From the NCBI GenBank assembly GCA_016212085.1, contig JACRHL010000016.1, positions 62,001-126,000 of the forward strand: DNA of 64,000 bases. The letters run 5' to 3'. Below, one piece after another: positions 21,657 through 30,986 of this stretch. The first letter of the stretch is position 1. The number at the start of each line of letters is the position of its first letter. The DNA comes from Nitrospirota bacterium (GTDB lineage: Bacteria; Nitrospirota; JACRHL01). The notes under the pieces were generated by a model. That model was not told the DNA's origin. It did not search any database and saw only the letters and a list, made by a program, of their open reading frames with translations. The translations under genes and the position numbers were made by a program.

Positions 21657-23048
21657 TCAGGCCTTGGCGGTCAGGGCCAGCAGCGGGCGGCCGAGCTTCT
21701 CGTAATCGTAATCGCCGATGAATGCCGCCGCGCCGCGCCAGTCCTTGAACTCCGAGACGAAGCGCGAGATGTTCGAGTAGACATTGCCGACGAAGTAATC
21801 CGCCTCCAGGGCCAGCAGCACGTCCCGCACCACCTCCTCGCCCAGGCGCACGCGGCCGGGGCCCTCCTGAAAATGCACGCCCACCGTGCCCCGCGTGCGC
21901 TGGCAACGGGTGGACACCACCCGCTCCCCGAAGGCCTTCGTGAACCGCTCCAGCTCCACCTCGCTGTCGGTGAGGACAAACAACCGGTGGTCCGGGCAGC
22001 GCTTCAGCGCCCGTTCCACCAGGCCCATGGTCTTGCGGTTGACGGCCTTCAGGTCCGCCCGTTCCACCGCCTTGTCGGAGCCCCGGACGTGCACCGCCAC
22101 GTAGGGCCCCGGCAGGTGCTCGCGGCGGAACGCCGCGGCCTGCGCCACCCGGGGCGGGGCGAACGCGATGTATTTGCGGATCAACGCCCGGTTGATGTCG
22201 CGCACCGGCCTGCCGTGCAGCGGATGCCCGTCGGGAATCCAATGCTTCAACTCCGACACCCAGCAGTAGAAGTCGCTCACCACCAGCGGCTCGGCGCGGC
22301 CCAGCAGATCGATGGGCCCGAGCCGCGAGAACGGGCCGTTCCAGACGTTGTTGTTGTCGGTCAGCAGGTTGTCCGCCGTCCACTTGGGCGGAAAGATCCC
22401 GCCCTCCTCCCGGGGCAGGTCGGCGGCGGCCATGTCCGACAGGGGCTTGAAAAAATGGCGGAATGCGTCCACGCCGCCGCCGTCGGAGAACAGGCAGTTG
22501 TCACCCCAGTGCACCACCGGGATGCGCCCGGTCAGCTCCGCCAGCAGGCAGTGGCCGATCACGTGGTGCACCTCGGAAAAGAAGCCGGCCCCCCACGCCT
22601 TGATGAGCAGGTAGCGCGGCGCGCCGCCCGGAAGCGGCGCCGGGGCCGCGCGGAGCGCCTCGGGCAGCGCCGGGAACTCCCGCTCCGCCCGCTCCCGGTC
22701 GGCCCGCGCCACGGGCCAGTCCGGGTTGCAGCGCACGGCCGCGCGGAACCGCTCCAGGCCGGGCCGGGGCAACCCGGCCATCCACGCGACGCCCCCCAGC
22801 AGGTGGTGCGCCTCGGCCAGTTCGGGCGCCAGTTCGAGCGCCATGCGGCAGCGCAGGTCGGCGAGGCGAGGCTGCCGTTTCTGGAACCACTGGGCCGCGT
22901 CCAGAAAATGGGCCCGCGCCAGCAGCGTGCGCGCCTGGGCGCCGTTCCGGGCGTCGTCCAGCAGCGGACCGCACAGGGCATGCACCTGGGACAGGTCGCC
23001 CCGCGCCAGGGCGCCGGTTGCCTGCTGGATGGCTTGCGCGGTTTTCAC
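21657..23048 (-). CDS. TPR-containing protein with fucosyltransferase (GT23/NodZ-like) C-terminal region
   Basis: N-terminal TPR-like helices; C-terminal YVAVHVRGSDK...LFVLTDSE...LEADYFVGNVYSNISRFVSEF resembles the NodZ/FUT8-type nucleotide-sugar binding motifs. Confidence 0.6.
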   Translation of the reverse strand: MKTAQAIQQATGALARGDLSQVHALCGPLLDDARNGAQARTLLARAHFLDAAQWFQKRQPRLADLRCRMALELAPELAEAHHLLGGVAWMAGLPRPGLERFRAAVRCNPDWPVARADRERAEREFPALPEALRAAPAPLPGGAPRYLLIKAWGAGFFSEVHHVIGHCLLAELTGRIPVVHWGDNCLFSDGGGVDAFRHFFKPLSDMAAADLPREEGGIFPPKWTADNLLTDNNNVWNGPFSRLGPIDLLGRAEPLVVSDFYCWVSELKHWIPDGHPLHGRPVRDINRALIRKYIAFAPPRVAQAAAFRREHLPGPYVAVHVRGSDKAVERADLKAVNRKTMGLVERALKRCPDHRLFVLTDSEVELERFTKAFGERVVSTRCQRTRGTVGVHFQEGPGRVRLGEEVVRDVLLALEADYFVGNVYSNISRFVSEFKDWRGAAAFIGDYDYEKLGRPLLALTAKA

Positions 23049-23248
23049 GGGAATCGGGCGCTCCCTGTCGGCGGTTGGTACGGTGGCGGCGCGCGGCCGG
23101 CGGCCCGGAGGATTCTACCATCCCGGAACGCCGCCGCAGGGACATCGGCCAGGCGCCGCTTGAAAACGGGCGGCCCCCCCTATAACCTCTGGTCAAGCCG
23201 ATCGGCCGGCGGCGCCGCTCCCGCCGTGGCGGACCGCCCAACCACGGG

Positions 23249-25045
23249 GTGACCATTTTTGTGAAGCGCACGTCCTCGATCCAATCCCCCGCCGCCCTGT
23301 TCGGCGCCGGCCTGGCGGTATATGCCGTCATGGCGGCGCTGGGTTGGTACAAGCTCCGCTTCGGCTTCAACTTCATCGACGAGGGCATGTACATGGCCGA
23401 CAGCTGGCGCCTGGCCATGGGCGACCGGTTGTTCCCCGACAGCGCCCCCAGCGTGGCGCGCATGTACGTGCTGTTCAACGCGCTGATCTTCAAGCTGTGG
23501 CCGGAGATCACGCTGCTCGGCTTCCGCCAGCTCCAGTTCGCGCTCTCCCTGCTGACGGCGCTGGGCCTGAGCCTGGCGGTCTACCGGTGGACGCGCGCGT
23601 ACTGGTACCTGCCGTGGATGCTGTCGGTCCTCGCCTTCACCGGCCTGGACCCGGTCGGCAAGGAATCGAACCTCTCCTATTACGCCTACGCCTCCCTGTC
23701 CGTGACCTGGTTCGTGATCCTGCTGCTGTTCGCGCTCCGGTGCGCGCACCGCTGGGGGCGCCGGGCGCTGCTGGCGGGCGCCGGCGCCGCCCTGTGGGGG
23801 CTGGGCATCGCCATGCTGCCGCTGGGCGCGGCGAGCGTGGCCTGCCCGGTGGCCCTGTGGCTGGCGTGGCGGCGGCTTGCCACCCACCCCGAACGGTTCA
23901 CCCTGGCCGACCTGATCTGGATACTCGCGCCGGTGGCCGTGGGCTGGGCGGGGCTGATCGCCCTCAACCATCCGCAGTTGCTCGATTCCGTGCGGGTGGT
24001 GGCCGGCTATTTCGAGGAAGGGGGCAAGACCGACAACGGCCTCAACCTGCCGGCCCTGGAATTCATCGGGGTGGTGGCGCTGCTGGTGGGCGGCATGGTG
24101 GCCGCCCTGCGCCGGCCCGGCCGCCGGGGGCTTGCACTGGCCGCGGCGGTGGCGGGACTGCTGTTCTGGGTGGTGGACACGAACCTGTTCGGCGCGCTGG
24201 CCGGCTATTGGCACGGCTGGTTCGACGCCCCCATGTGGTTCAGCGCCCTGCTGACCGTGGCCATGCTGGGGGTTGCCGTGCAGGCGGCCGGCGCCATGGC
24301 CGCCGGGCGGCGCTGGGACGACGACCGCCTGCTCCTGCTGGTGCTGCTGCTCCCGGCGGGGGTGGTGACGGCGCTGCTCGCCTATTTTTCGCAAATGGGC
24401 ATGCTGGCGCCCAGTTACGTGGCGCTGCCGGCGGCCGTGGGCACGGGACTGTTGTTCCTGCGGGCCGTGCCGGGGGCGGCCCGGGGCGTGCAGGCGGGGG
24501 CGCTGGTCGCGCTGCTGCTGCCGTTCCATTACCAGCTCGCCTGGGCCGACTGGCGCTTCACCTATTTCGACTTCGTGCCACACAAGCTGGTGCGGACGGT
24601 CGATGGCGGCTTTGCCGACGGCATTCGCACCAACCCGCTGTATGCGGACCTGATCGACTGGATGGGCGACCGGGCCGCGCGCCTCTCCACCCCGGAGGAG
24701 CGCGTCATCGCCCTCAACACGGCGCCCATGGTGCACATGGTCACCCACCGGCTGCCGGCGTTGAACCACACCTGGCTGGGCATGGCGCGCTCCATGTCGC
24801 TGCGCCAGGACGCGGTGGCGCTGATGGCGGAGCAGGGGCGCGAGCCCAGGCTGGCGTTCGTGTTCCTGTGGCCGCCGGTGTTCTACCCCATCTCCCTGAA
24901 GGAAGGAACCGCCGGGATCGGTCCCCCGCTTCAGTACACGCGGCTCGACCCGGTTTTCGACCATGTGGTCCGCACCATGCGCCCGGTGGACGTGTTCCGC
25001 TTCAAGGGAACCGAGTGGGTGGTCCTGTACCGGCGCCCGGACTGA
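23249..25045 (+). CDS. polytopic GT-C-like membrane glycosyltransferase (putative)
   Basis: 598 aa, many TM helices; N-terminal luminal acidic motif NFIDEGMYM after the first TM. Confidence 0.55.
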   Translation: MTIFVKRTSSIQSPAALFGAGLAVYAVMAALGWYKLRFGFNFIDEGMYMADSWRLAMGDRLFPDSAPSVARMYVLFNALIFKLWPEITLLGFRQLQFALSLLTALGLSLAVYRWTRAYWYLPWMLSVLAFTGLDPVGKESNLSYYAYASLSVTWFVILLLFALRCAHRWGRRALLAGAGAALWGLGIAMLPLGAASVACPVALWLAWRRLATHPERFTLADLIWILAPVAVGWAGLIALNHPQLLDSVRVVAGYFEEGGKTDNGLNLPALEFIGVVALLVGGMVAALRRPGRRGLALAAAVAGLLFWVVDTNLFGALAGYWHGWFDAPMWFSALLTVAMLGVAVQAAGAMAAGRRWDDDRLLLLVLLLPAGVVTALLAYFSQMGMLAPSYVALPAAVGTGLLFLRAVPGAARGVQAGALVALLLPFHYQLAWADWRFTYFDFVPHKLVRTVDGGFADGIRTNPLYADLIDWMGDRAARLSTPEERVIALNTAPMVHMVTHRLPALNHTWLGMARSMSLRQDAVALMAEQGREPRLAFVFLWPPVFYPISLKEGTAGIGPPLQYTRLDPVFDHVVRTMRPVDVFRFKGTEWVVLYRRPD

Positions 25046-25084
25046 GCATCCGCCAGGATGGGCGCGTGCGCGCCCGGCCGCCCG

Positions 25085-25876
25085 CTACGGCTCGTACCCC
25101 AGCAGGCGCACCGCCCGGCGGTAGTCCCTGTTGGCCCGGAACTGCGCCAGCAGCCTGGGCTCGCACGGCTGCCGGGGGAGCGGCCTGATGGCCCCCTCCT
25201 CGCGGTTGGTCTGGCGGCTGCCGGTGATGGTTTCGTAGGCCGGCCACTTGTCGATGAAGCCCGCGTCGAAGGGCAGCGCCAGCGCCTCGCACAGGCGGGT
25301 CATGACCTGCTCCGGCTGCCGGGTAAAGTCCTCGTAACGGAAAAAACCCACCTGGGCGCCCTGCTCCGCGTAGTGGGCATACCCCCTCAAGAAGGCCTTG
25401 AGGGAGAAGGTCCGGTTGTCCAGCGCCCCCTTCACCAGGTCGAGCTTGCGCACGCTCAGCCACTGGTCGACGGGGTGGCGCACCAGCGCCGCCCGCCGCA
25501 ACTGGAAGCGGCCCGCCAGCGCGTCCACCAGGGCGAACCGGTAGGCCGGCTTGGGCACCCACGGCACCCCGGTAAAATCCAGGTGGGCCCAGTCGCGGAT
25601 CACCAGGCACAGGCCCCGCTCGCGGGCGCGCCGCTCGATGAGCGCGATGGCGTCGGCAAACGGTGCGCCCTGGAGGGCGCGCAGCTCGTCCGCCGTCAGC
25701 AGGCCGAACCAGTCACGGGCCTGCTCGAGCGGGTTGAACATCCGCACCGCCGCCGGGTGGATCTCGCTCAGCATCGCCACGCCGTCCATGCAGCCGACGC
25801 ACTTGCCCATGACGGTGCCCCCGGCCCGCGCCATGTTGTGGATGATCCGGATGGTCGGCTGTTCAGCGCTGGACAT
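25085..25876 (-). CDS. sulfotransferase-like protein (putative)
   Basis: P-loop-like HNMARAGGTVMGKCV; ALVRHPVDQWLSV; FFRYEDFTRQPEQVMTRLCEALALPFD as in sulfotransferase PAPS-binding regions; start inferred at MSSAEQ. Confidence 0.6.
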   Translation of the reverse strand: MSSAEQPTIRIIHNMARAGGTVMGKCVGCMDGVAMLSEIHPAAVRMFNPLEQARDWFGLLTADELRALQGAPFADAIALIERRARERGLCLVIRDWAHLDFTGVPWVPKPAYRFALVDALAGRFQLRRAALVRHPVDQWLSVRKLDLVKGALDNRTFSLKAFLRGYAHYAEQGAQVGFFRYEDFTRQPEQVMTRLCEALALPFDAGFIDKWPAYETITGSRQTNREEGAIRPLPRQPCEPRLLAQFRANRDYRRAVRLLGYEP

Positions 25877-25922
25877 GGCAGGCACCTGGGGCACGGCCAT
25901 GCGGACAGGCACGCGCCAAACG

Positions 25923-25973
25923 AAAAAAGCCCGTGGCCGGGTTACGGTTCTGCACCATAACCGGGCCACGGGC
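25923..25973 (-). terminator. intrinsic terminator downstream of the tRNA pair
   Basis: On the minus strand, about 20-bp stem GCCCGTGGCCCGGTTATGGT / ACCGTAACCCGGCCACGGGC followed by TTTTTT. Confidence 0.85.
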
Positions 25974-26005
25974 CCAACACCCCGGCGCGACCGGCCGGCT
26001 CGGAT

Positions 26006-26080
26006 TGGTAGTCCCTAGGGGAATCGAACCCCTGCTTCCGCCGTGAGAGGGCAGCGTCCTAACCGCTAGACGAAGGGACC
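26006..26080 (-). tRNA. tRNA-Glu (anticodon CTC), CCA encoded
   Basis: GGTCCCTTCGTCTAGCGGTTAGGACGCTGCCCTCTCACGGCGGAAGCAGGGGTTCGATTCCCCTAGGGACTACCA; cloverleaf folds by eye, anticodon loop CTCTCAC. Confidence 0.95.
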
Positions 26081-26085
26081 AAACT

Positions 26086-26159
26086 TGGCTGGGGGACTAG
26101 GATTCGAACCTAGGCTGGCGGAGTCAGAGTCCGCTGTCCTACCACTAGACGATCCCCCA
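26086..26159 (-). tRNA. tRNA-Gln (anticodon CTG), CCA encoded
   Basis: TGGGGGATCGTCTAGTGGTAGGACAGCGGACTCTGACTCCGCCAGCCTAGGTTCGAATCCTAGTCCCCCAGCCA; anticodon loop CTCTGAC. Confidence 0.96.
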
Positions 26160-26231
26160 GTGAACCACTCCCGCTGCCCACCCTTGAATGGATGACGGGA
26201 CACCGGAGTCGCCCCCTGAACAAAGAGGGCT

Positions 26232-26261
26232 ATTTTAGGAAACCGTTCCGGCACCTGTCAA
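26232..26261 (-). promoter_or_regulatory. sigma70-type promoter for the tRNA-Gln/Glu operon
   Basis: Minus strand TTGACA-N18-TAAAAT upstream of tRNA-Gln. Confidence 0.75.
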
Positions 26262-26441
26262 CCGGCAAGGCGAATTCCGGCGGCGCGGGCGGATGGACGG
26301 CGCGGCGGCGGCCCGCCGCGCGCGGGGAAATCGATTCGAAATTCATCGAACAATGTGACATGATCTTGATTTACTTTATATTTTTTCGGTCCACATCGCC
26401 CCGGCGGCGCCTCGGAAGCGTCGGATCACGGTCCGGACGCC

Positions 26442-26470
26442 TTGACAGGCAGCCCGGCGTGCCACATATT
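26442..26470 (+). promoter_or_regulatory. arsR promoter, TTGACA-N17-CATATT
   Basis: Perfect -35 at 26442-26447, 17-bp spacer, -10 at 26465-26470, a few bases before the arsR ATG. Confidence 0.65.
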
Positions 26471-26497
26471 TCTAACTATGTCGAACTATCGAAATAT
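26466..26497 (+). promoter_or_regulatory. candidate ArsR operator (inverted repeat ATATTTC...GAAATAT)
   Basis: Perfect 7-bp arms 26466-26472 and 26491-26497 bracketing the arsR start codon and overlapping the -10. Confidence 0.5.
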
Positions 26498-26816
26498 ATC
26501 CCTGGAGCGATTGTGCGCCGCCTTCGGCGCCCTGTCCAACCCCCATCGGCTGCGTATCTTCCTGCGCCTCACCGCCTGCTGCCCGCCGGGCGCCGCCCGC
26601 GAGGCGGACGCGGCCTGCTGCGTGGGCGAGCTGGGGGCGGAGCTGGGCGTCGCCCCGTCCACGGTGTCGCACCACATCAAGGAACTGGAGCGCTGCGGGC
26701 TGATCCACATGACGCGGCGCGGCCGCAACATCATCTGCCAGGCGGACGGCGACGCAGTGAGCGCCCTGCGGCGCTTCTTCGACCGGCCGCTGGCCCCGGA
26801 GAACCATACACCATGA
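26478..26816 (+). CDS. arsR: ArsR/SmtB-family metalloregulator
   Basis: GALSNPHRLRIFLRLTACC...ACCVGELGAELGVAPSTVSHHIKELERCGLIHMTRRGR; start at MSNYRN inferred because the listed TTG start is the -35 box. Confidence 0.9.
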   Translation: MSNYRNISLERLCAAFGALSNPHRLRIFLRLTACCPPGAAREADAACCVGELGAELGVAPSTVSHHIKELERCGLIHMTRRGRNIICQADGDAVSALRRFFDRPLAPENHTP

Positions 26817-27613
26817 ACACCAAGACAAACCCCAACGCCGTCCGTGCGGCGGTGCGCAAGGCCTACGGCAAGGTGGCGCAGGGCGGTGGCGGCGCGGGCG
26901 CGGCACCGCCCGGCTGTTGCGGCGGGGGCGACGTGGCGCCCGTGGACGCGGCGCGCCTCGGCTACTCGCCGGCGGAACGGGAGGCCATCCCGGCGGGCGC
27001 GGACCTGGGGCTGGGCTGCGGCAATCCCACGGGCATCGCCGGCCTGGCCCCGGGCGAGACGGTGCTCGACCTGGGCTGCGGCGCCGGCATGGACGTGTTC
27101 CTGGCCGCCCGCCAGGTGGGCGCAACGGGCCGGGTGATCGGTGTGGACATGACCCCGGAAATGCTGGCCCGGGCGCGGGAAAACGCCGCCCGCCAGGGGG
27201 CCGTCAACGTGGAGTTCCGCCTGGGCGAGATCGAGCACCTGCCGCTGGCGGACGCCAGCGTGGACGTGGTCATCTCCAACTGCGTGGTGAACCTGTCGCC
27301 GGACAAGCCCCAGGTGTTCCGCGAGGTGTTCCGGGTGCTGCGGCCCGGCGGCCGCATGGCCATTTCCGACGTGGTGGCGCGCGGCGAGCTGCCCCGGGAG
27401 ATCCAGGACAATCCGGCGCTGATCGCCACCTGCGTGGGCGGCGCGGCCCCCATCGACGCCCTGCGGCGCATGCTCGCCCTGGCCGGCTTCGACCCGGTGC
27501 GCGTCACCCCCCGGGACGGCTCCCGCGACTTCATCCGCGACTGGGCGCCCGGCACGGGCATCGAGGAGATGGTGGTGTCGGCCACCATCGAGGCGGTCAG
27601 GCCCGCCGGTTGA
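26813..27613 (+). CDS. arsM: arsenite S-adenosylmethyltransferase
   Basis: [64 protein letters not shown] overlap with arsR. Confidence 0.93.
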   Translation: MNTKTNPNAVRAAVRKAYGKVAQGGGGAGAAPPGCCGGGDVAPVDAARLGYSPAEREAIPAGADLGLGCGNPTGIAGLAPGETVLDLGCGAGMDVFLAARQVGATGRVIGVDMTPEMLARARENAARQGAVNVEFRLGEIEHLPLADASVDVVISNCVVNLSPDKPQVFREVFRVLRPGGRMAISDVVARGELPREIQDNPALIATCVGGAAPIDALRRMLALAGFDPVRVTPRDGSRDFIRDWAPGTGIEEMVVSATIEAVRPAG

Positions 27614-28526
27614 CCGGGGGGCCCGCTCCGGGGCGGCGGAACAGGCGCCACAGGGCCCGTTGCAGGGGGATGCCGAACAGGGCGTCCACCAGCAGCACGT
27701 ACATGCCGGGCCGCACCAGCGGCCAGGTACCCAGGGCCTTGAGCAGGCAGGCCGTGCCCGCGCCCAGGTCGCGGTCCCGGAAATACAGCTCCGCCAGCTC
27801 GAACCGCCGCAACGCCTTGATCTTGCGTCGATAGACGGGACCGAACGTCGCCAGCTCGGCGGCGTGCTTCGCCAGGAACCGCTCCGTGGCTTGCGCCATG
27901 GGCGCCGCAGGCGGGCGCGGCCCACGGTAAACCCGGGCCAGGTATGCCGGTACCACGCCCATGCGGTAGCGCTGGGCGTAACGCAGCACCCAGTCCCAGT
28001 CCTCGTACCGGTACAGGGTCTCGTCGTTCAGGCCGACATCCGCATAGATGTCCCGGCGCACCACCAGGGTGCTGCCGGGGCTCAGGTCGCAGCCCATGAA
28101 GATCTGGCGATAGCTGACGAGCGTGGGCGTCCTCGCGAACAGCTCGGCGCCGTCCACGATCAGGTAGCCGGTGCAGCTTGCCGCCACGTCCGGCGGCGCG
28201 GCGTCCAGCGCCGCAATCTGTACGGCGAGCTTTTCGGGCAGCCACTCGTCATCCGAATCCAGGAACGCCACGTAGCGCCCCAGGGCGGCGCGGATGCCCG
28301 TGTTGCGGGCGGCGGCGGCGCGGCGGTTGGTGGCGTGGCGCAGCAGGCGCACGCGCGGGTCCGCATAGGCCGCCACCACCTCGGCCGTGCGGTCCGTGGA
28401 GGCGTCGTCCACCACGATCAGCTCCAGGTCCGTCAGGGTCTGCGCCAGCACGCTGTCCAGGGCCCTCGCGATGGTGCCCTCGCGGTTGTAGGCGGGGATG
28501 ATGACGCTGACGGCGGGCCCGCCCAT
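27597..28526 (-). CDS. family 2 glycosyltransferase
   Basis: [42 protein letters not shown]; start inferred. Confidence 0.9.
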   Translation of the reverse strand: MGGPAVSVIIPAYNREGTIARALDSVLAQTLTDLELIVVDDASTDRTAEVVAAYADPRVRLLRHATNRRAAAARNTGIRAALGRYVAFLDSDDEWLPEKLAVQIAALDAAPPDVAASCTGYLIVDGAELFARTPTLVSYRQIFMGCDLSPGSTLVVRRDIYADVGLNDETLYRYEDWDWVLRYAQRYRMGVVPAYLARVYRGPRPPAAPMAQATERFLAKHAAELATFGPVYRRKIKALRRFELAELYFRDRDLGAGTACLLKALGTWPLVRPGMYVLLVDALFGIPLQRALWRLFRRPGAGPPVNRRA

Positions 28527-29461
28527 CACATCCGCCCCTTGAACATCGGGCGCAACGGCATGCGCGCCAGGCGCCACAGGATGGAGCCGCCCAGGGCGGC
28601 GGGAAACAGCGGCGCGTGCCGCCAGCCCGCCCAGGCGAAGCGCAGGGCATCCCCCGGCCGCCCGTCGCGCAGGGCCTCCAGGGCGCCGTCGATGGCCGCC
28701 TTGCCGTGCCAGCGGCGGCAGGCGGCGCGCACGTGGGCGGGCATGGCCGGGTCGGCAAGATAGCGCTCGGCCATGCGCAGGTACTCCCGGATACAGGCCA
28801 GGGCATGGGGGCCGCCCGCCTGCATGGTCAGCGAGCCCGCGTGGGCGCGGTACTGGTAGAGGGTTTGCGGCACCACCGGCCCGGATACCCCGGCGATGGC
28901 GGCGCGCAGCAAAAAGTCGCGGTCGGCGGCGATGGGGTAGGCGGGGTCGTACCCACCCACCCGCGCGTACACGGCGCGGCGGAAGAAGCGGGCGTTGATG
29001 ATGGGAGCGCCGATGGTGATCTCGCGCAGCGACAGGGGGGCGTGGCGCGCCGCCGGATAGTCACACACCACCTGCCAGCCGCCACCCGGCCGCGCCGCCA
29101 GAAGCTCCGCCCCGCCGGCCACCATCCCGGCATCCGGCGCCGCCGCGAACGCGGCGGCCACCGCGTGAAGGCAGCCGGAGGGGTACAGATCGTCGCTGTT
29201 CAGGTGGCCGATCACGTCGCCCGTGGCACGGGCGACGGCCTTGTTCAGGGCGTCGTACAGGCCAAGGTCCGGCTCGCTGACCACCTGCAAATGCGGATAC
29301 TCCGCCAGGATCTCCAGGGTACCGTCGGTGGAGCCGCCGTCGGCGATGAGGTGCTCCACGTTCGGGTAATGCTGGGCCAGCACGCTTTCCACCGCCGCGC
29401 GGATGAATCCGGCGCGGTTCAGGCAGGGGGTGACGATGGAAATGCGGGGTGGTGCGGCCAA
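28526..29461 (-). CDS. family 2 glycosyltransferase
   Basis: ISIVTPCLNRAGFIRAAVESVLAQHYPNVEHLIADGGSTDGTLEILAEY. Confidence 0.9.
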   Translation of the reverse strand: MAAPPRISIVTPCLNRAGFIRAAVESVLAQHYPNVEHLIADGGSTDGTLEILAEYPHLQVVSEPDLGLYDALNKAVARATGDVIGHLNSDDLYPSGCLHAVAAAFAAAPDAGMVAGGAELLAARPGGGWQVVCDYPAARHAPLSLREITIGAPIINARFFRRAVYARVGGYDPAYPIAADRDFLLRAAIAGVSGPVVPQTLYQYRAHAGSLTMQAGGPHALACIREYLRMAERYLADPAMPAHVRAACRRWHGKAAIDGALEALRDGRPGDALRFAWAGWRHAPLFPAALGGSILWRLARMPLRPMFKGRM

Positions 29462-29625
29462 ACGGAACGGGTTCTAACCAAGGCAGGGGTGACGCGACCG
29501 ACCCCGCGGCCGGTGGCGCGGGGCGACCGCCATGGGATTCTTTCGGTATCTTACTACACGGGACTTCGAAAAAGGCCCACCCCCGCAACCGGACACCGCC
29601 TGAACATGGGTCCTGCCTGGGCCGG

Positions 29626-30849
29626 TCAATCCTCGGCGGCGCCGTCGCCCCTCAGGGCGGACTCCACATCGCCCACCCAGGCGATGGCCCCCAGATAGGC
29701 GGCGCGGATCACCGACGGCTCCAGGCCGATCTCGATCACCTTGTCCCAGTTGCCGTACTCGTAGGCGAGCACGCACTCCAGCGTCGCCCCCTGCGCCCCC
29801 GCGTGGGCCAGCAGGGCGTCACGCAGCTCGTCGGTGATGGGCAGGGCGTCGAGGATTTCGGCCATGGGCGAATCCATCAGGGCGTCGAGCACGGAAAACA
29901 GGCCCACCGTGAAGAACACGTCGGCGTTGGGGAAGCGCTTGGCCTCCGCCAGCAGCTCGCACATCTTGGCGCGCACCATGGCGGTGACCATCAGCTCGTG
30001 GGGCTTGTCCGACACCTCCGACATGGAGATCAGGGTGGCCCAGCGCTTCACGCTCTTCAGGCCCAGCAGCACCAGCGCGTGGTGGATCGACTCGATGCGC
30101 CGCGACAGGCCGAAGAACGCCGAGTTGATATAGCGCAGCAGGCGGTAGGAGAGGCCCACGTCCTGGCTGATGAGCCGTTCCAGGGCCCCGACGGTGATAT
30201 CCGGGTCGTTCAAGGCGGCCAGGAGCTGCACCACCGCCAGCCGGTTGGCCGGGACGCGCTTGCCGGCGATCACCTTGGGGCGGCAGAAGAAGTGGCCCTG
30301 GAAGTAGTGGAAGCCCAGCTCCCGGCACAGCTGGAAGCAGTCCTGGTCCTCCACCTTCTCGGCCAGCAGCAGCCCCCGGAAGTCCTTCAGGGCCGTCACC
30401 TGACCCCGGATGTCGTCCGGCGTCATGCCCAGCACGTCCACCTTGATGATGTGCGCGCGCTGCACCAGCGGCTCCCACGACACGTCGTAGAAGAAGTCGT
30501 CCAGCGCCATCTGGAAGCCCGCCTCGGCAAGGCCGGTGACCGCCTCCACCACCGGCCCGTCCGGATCGATGGTTTCCAGCACCTCGAGCACCACCTTGTC
30601 CTTGGGCAGGGCCGTCAGTTTCTCCGACAGCAGCACCGCGCGGGTCAGGTTCACGAAGGCGTGGTGCGCCCCCACCAGCCGGTCCAGGCCGAAATCCATG
30701 ATGGCCGTGAAGATCATCTGCGCCGAGGCCAGGTCGGCATCGGTGATGTTGGCGCGGTTCTCGAAGCTGTCGCGGTACAACAGCTCGTAGGCGGCAACGT
30801 TGAGGTTGCGATCGTAGATCGGTTGCCTGCCGATGAAAATATCGTTCAT
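29626..30849 (-). CDS. EAL-HDOD hybrid signalling protein (probably non-catalytic EAL)
   Basis: IFIGRQPIYDRNLNVAAYELLYRDS (EAL degenerate), GFHYFQGHFFCRP, then HDOD region LISQDVGLSYRLLRYINSAFFG; start MNDIFIG inferred. Confidence 0.85.
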   Translation of the reverse strand: MNDIFIGRQPIYDRNLNVAAYELLYRDSFENRANITDADLASAQMIFTAIMDFGLDRLVGAHHAFVNLTRAVLLSEKLTALPKDKVVLEVLETIDPDGPVVEAVTGLAEAGFQMALDDFFYDVSWEPLVQRAHIIKVDVLGMTPDDIRGQVTALKDFRGLLLAEKVEDQDCFQLCRELGFHYFQGHFFCRPKVIAGKRVPANRLAVVQLLAALNDPDITVGALERLISQDVGLSYRLLRYINSAFFGLSRRIESIHHALVLLGLKSVKRWATLISMSEVSDKPHELMVTAMVRAKMCELLAEAKRFPNADVFFTVGLFSVLDALMDSPMAEILDALPITDELRDALLAHAGAQGATLECVLAYEYGNWDKVIEIGLEPSVIRAAYLGAIAWVGDVESALRGDGAAED

Positions 30850-30986
30850 TGCGCCAGCTATCAAGAGGGGAACGGGGCGATCCCGGACGGCGGCCTGGGA
30901 CCACCCGGCCCTTTCTTATCGGATGCTGGCGAAGGCTCTCCAGTACAAAGCGGGGCGCCTTGGCACGGCGGAGCCGGGCGGGCCGC

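Noticed and set aside
20997-23252. 751-aa plus-strand ORF
   Set aside because: Antisense to the lipoprotein and TPR-transferase genes; no recognisable domains.
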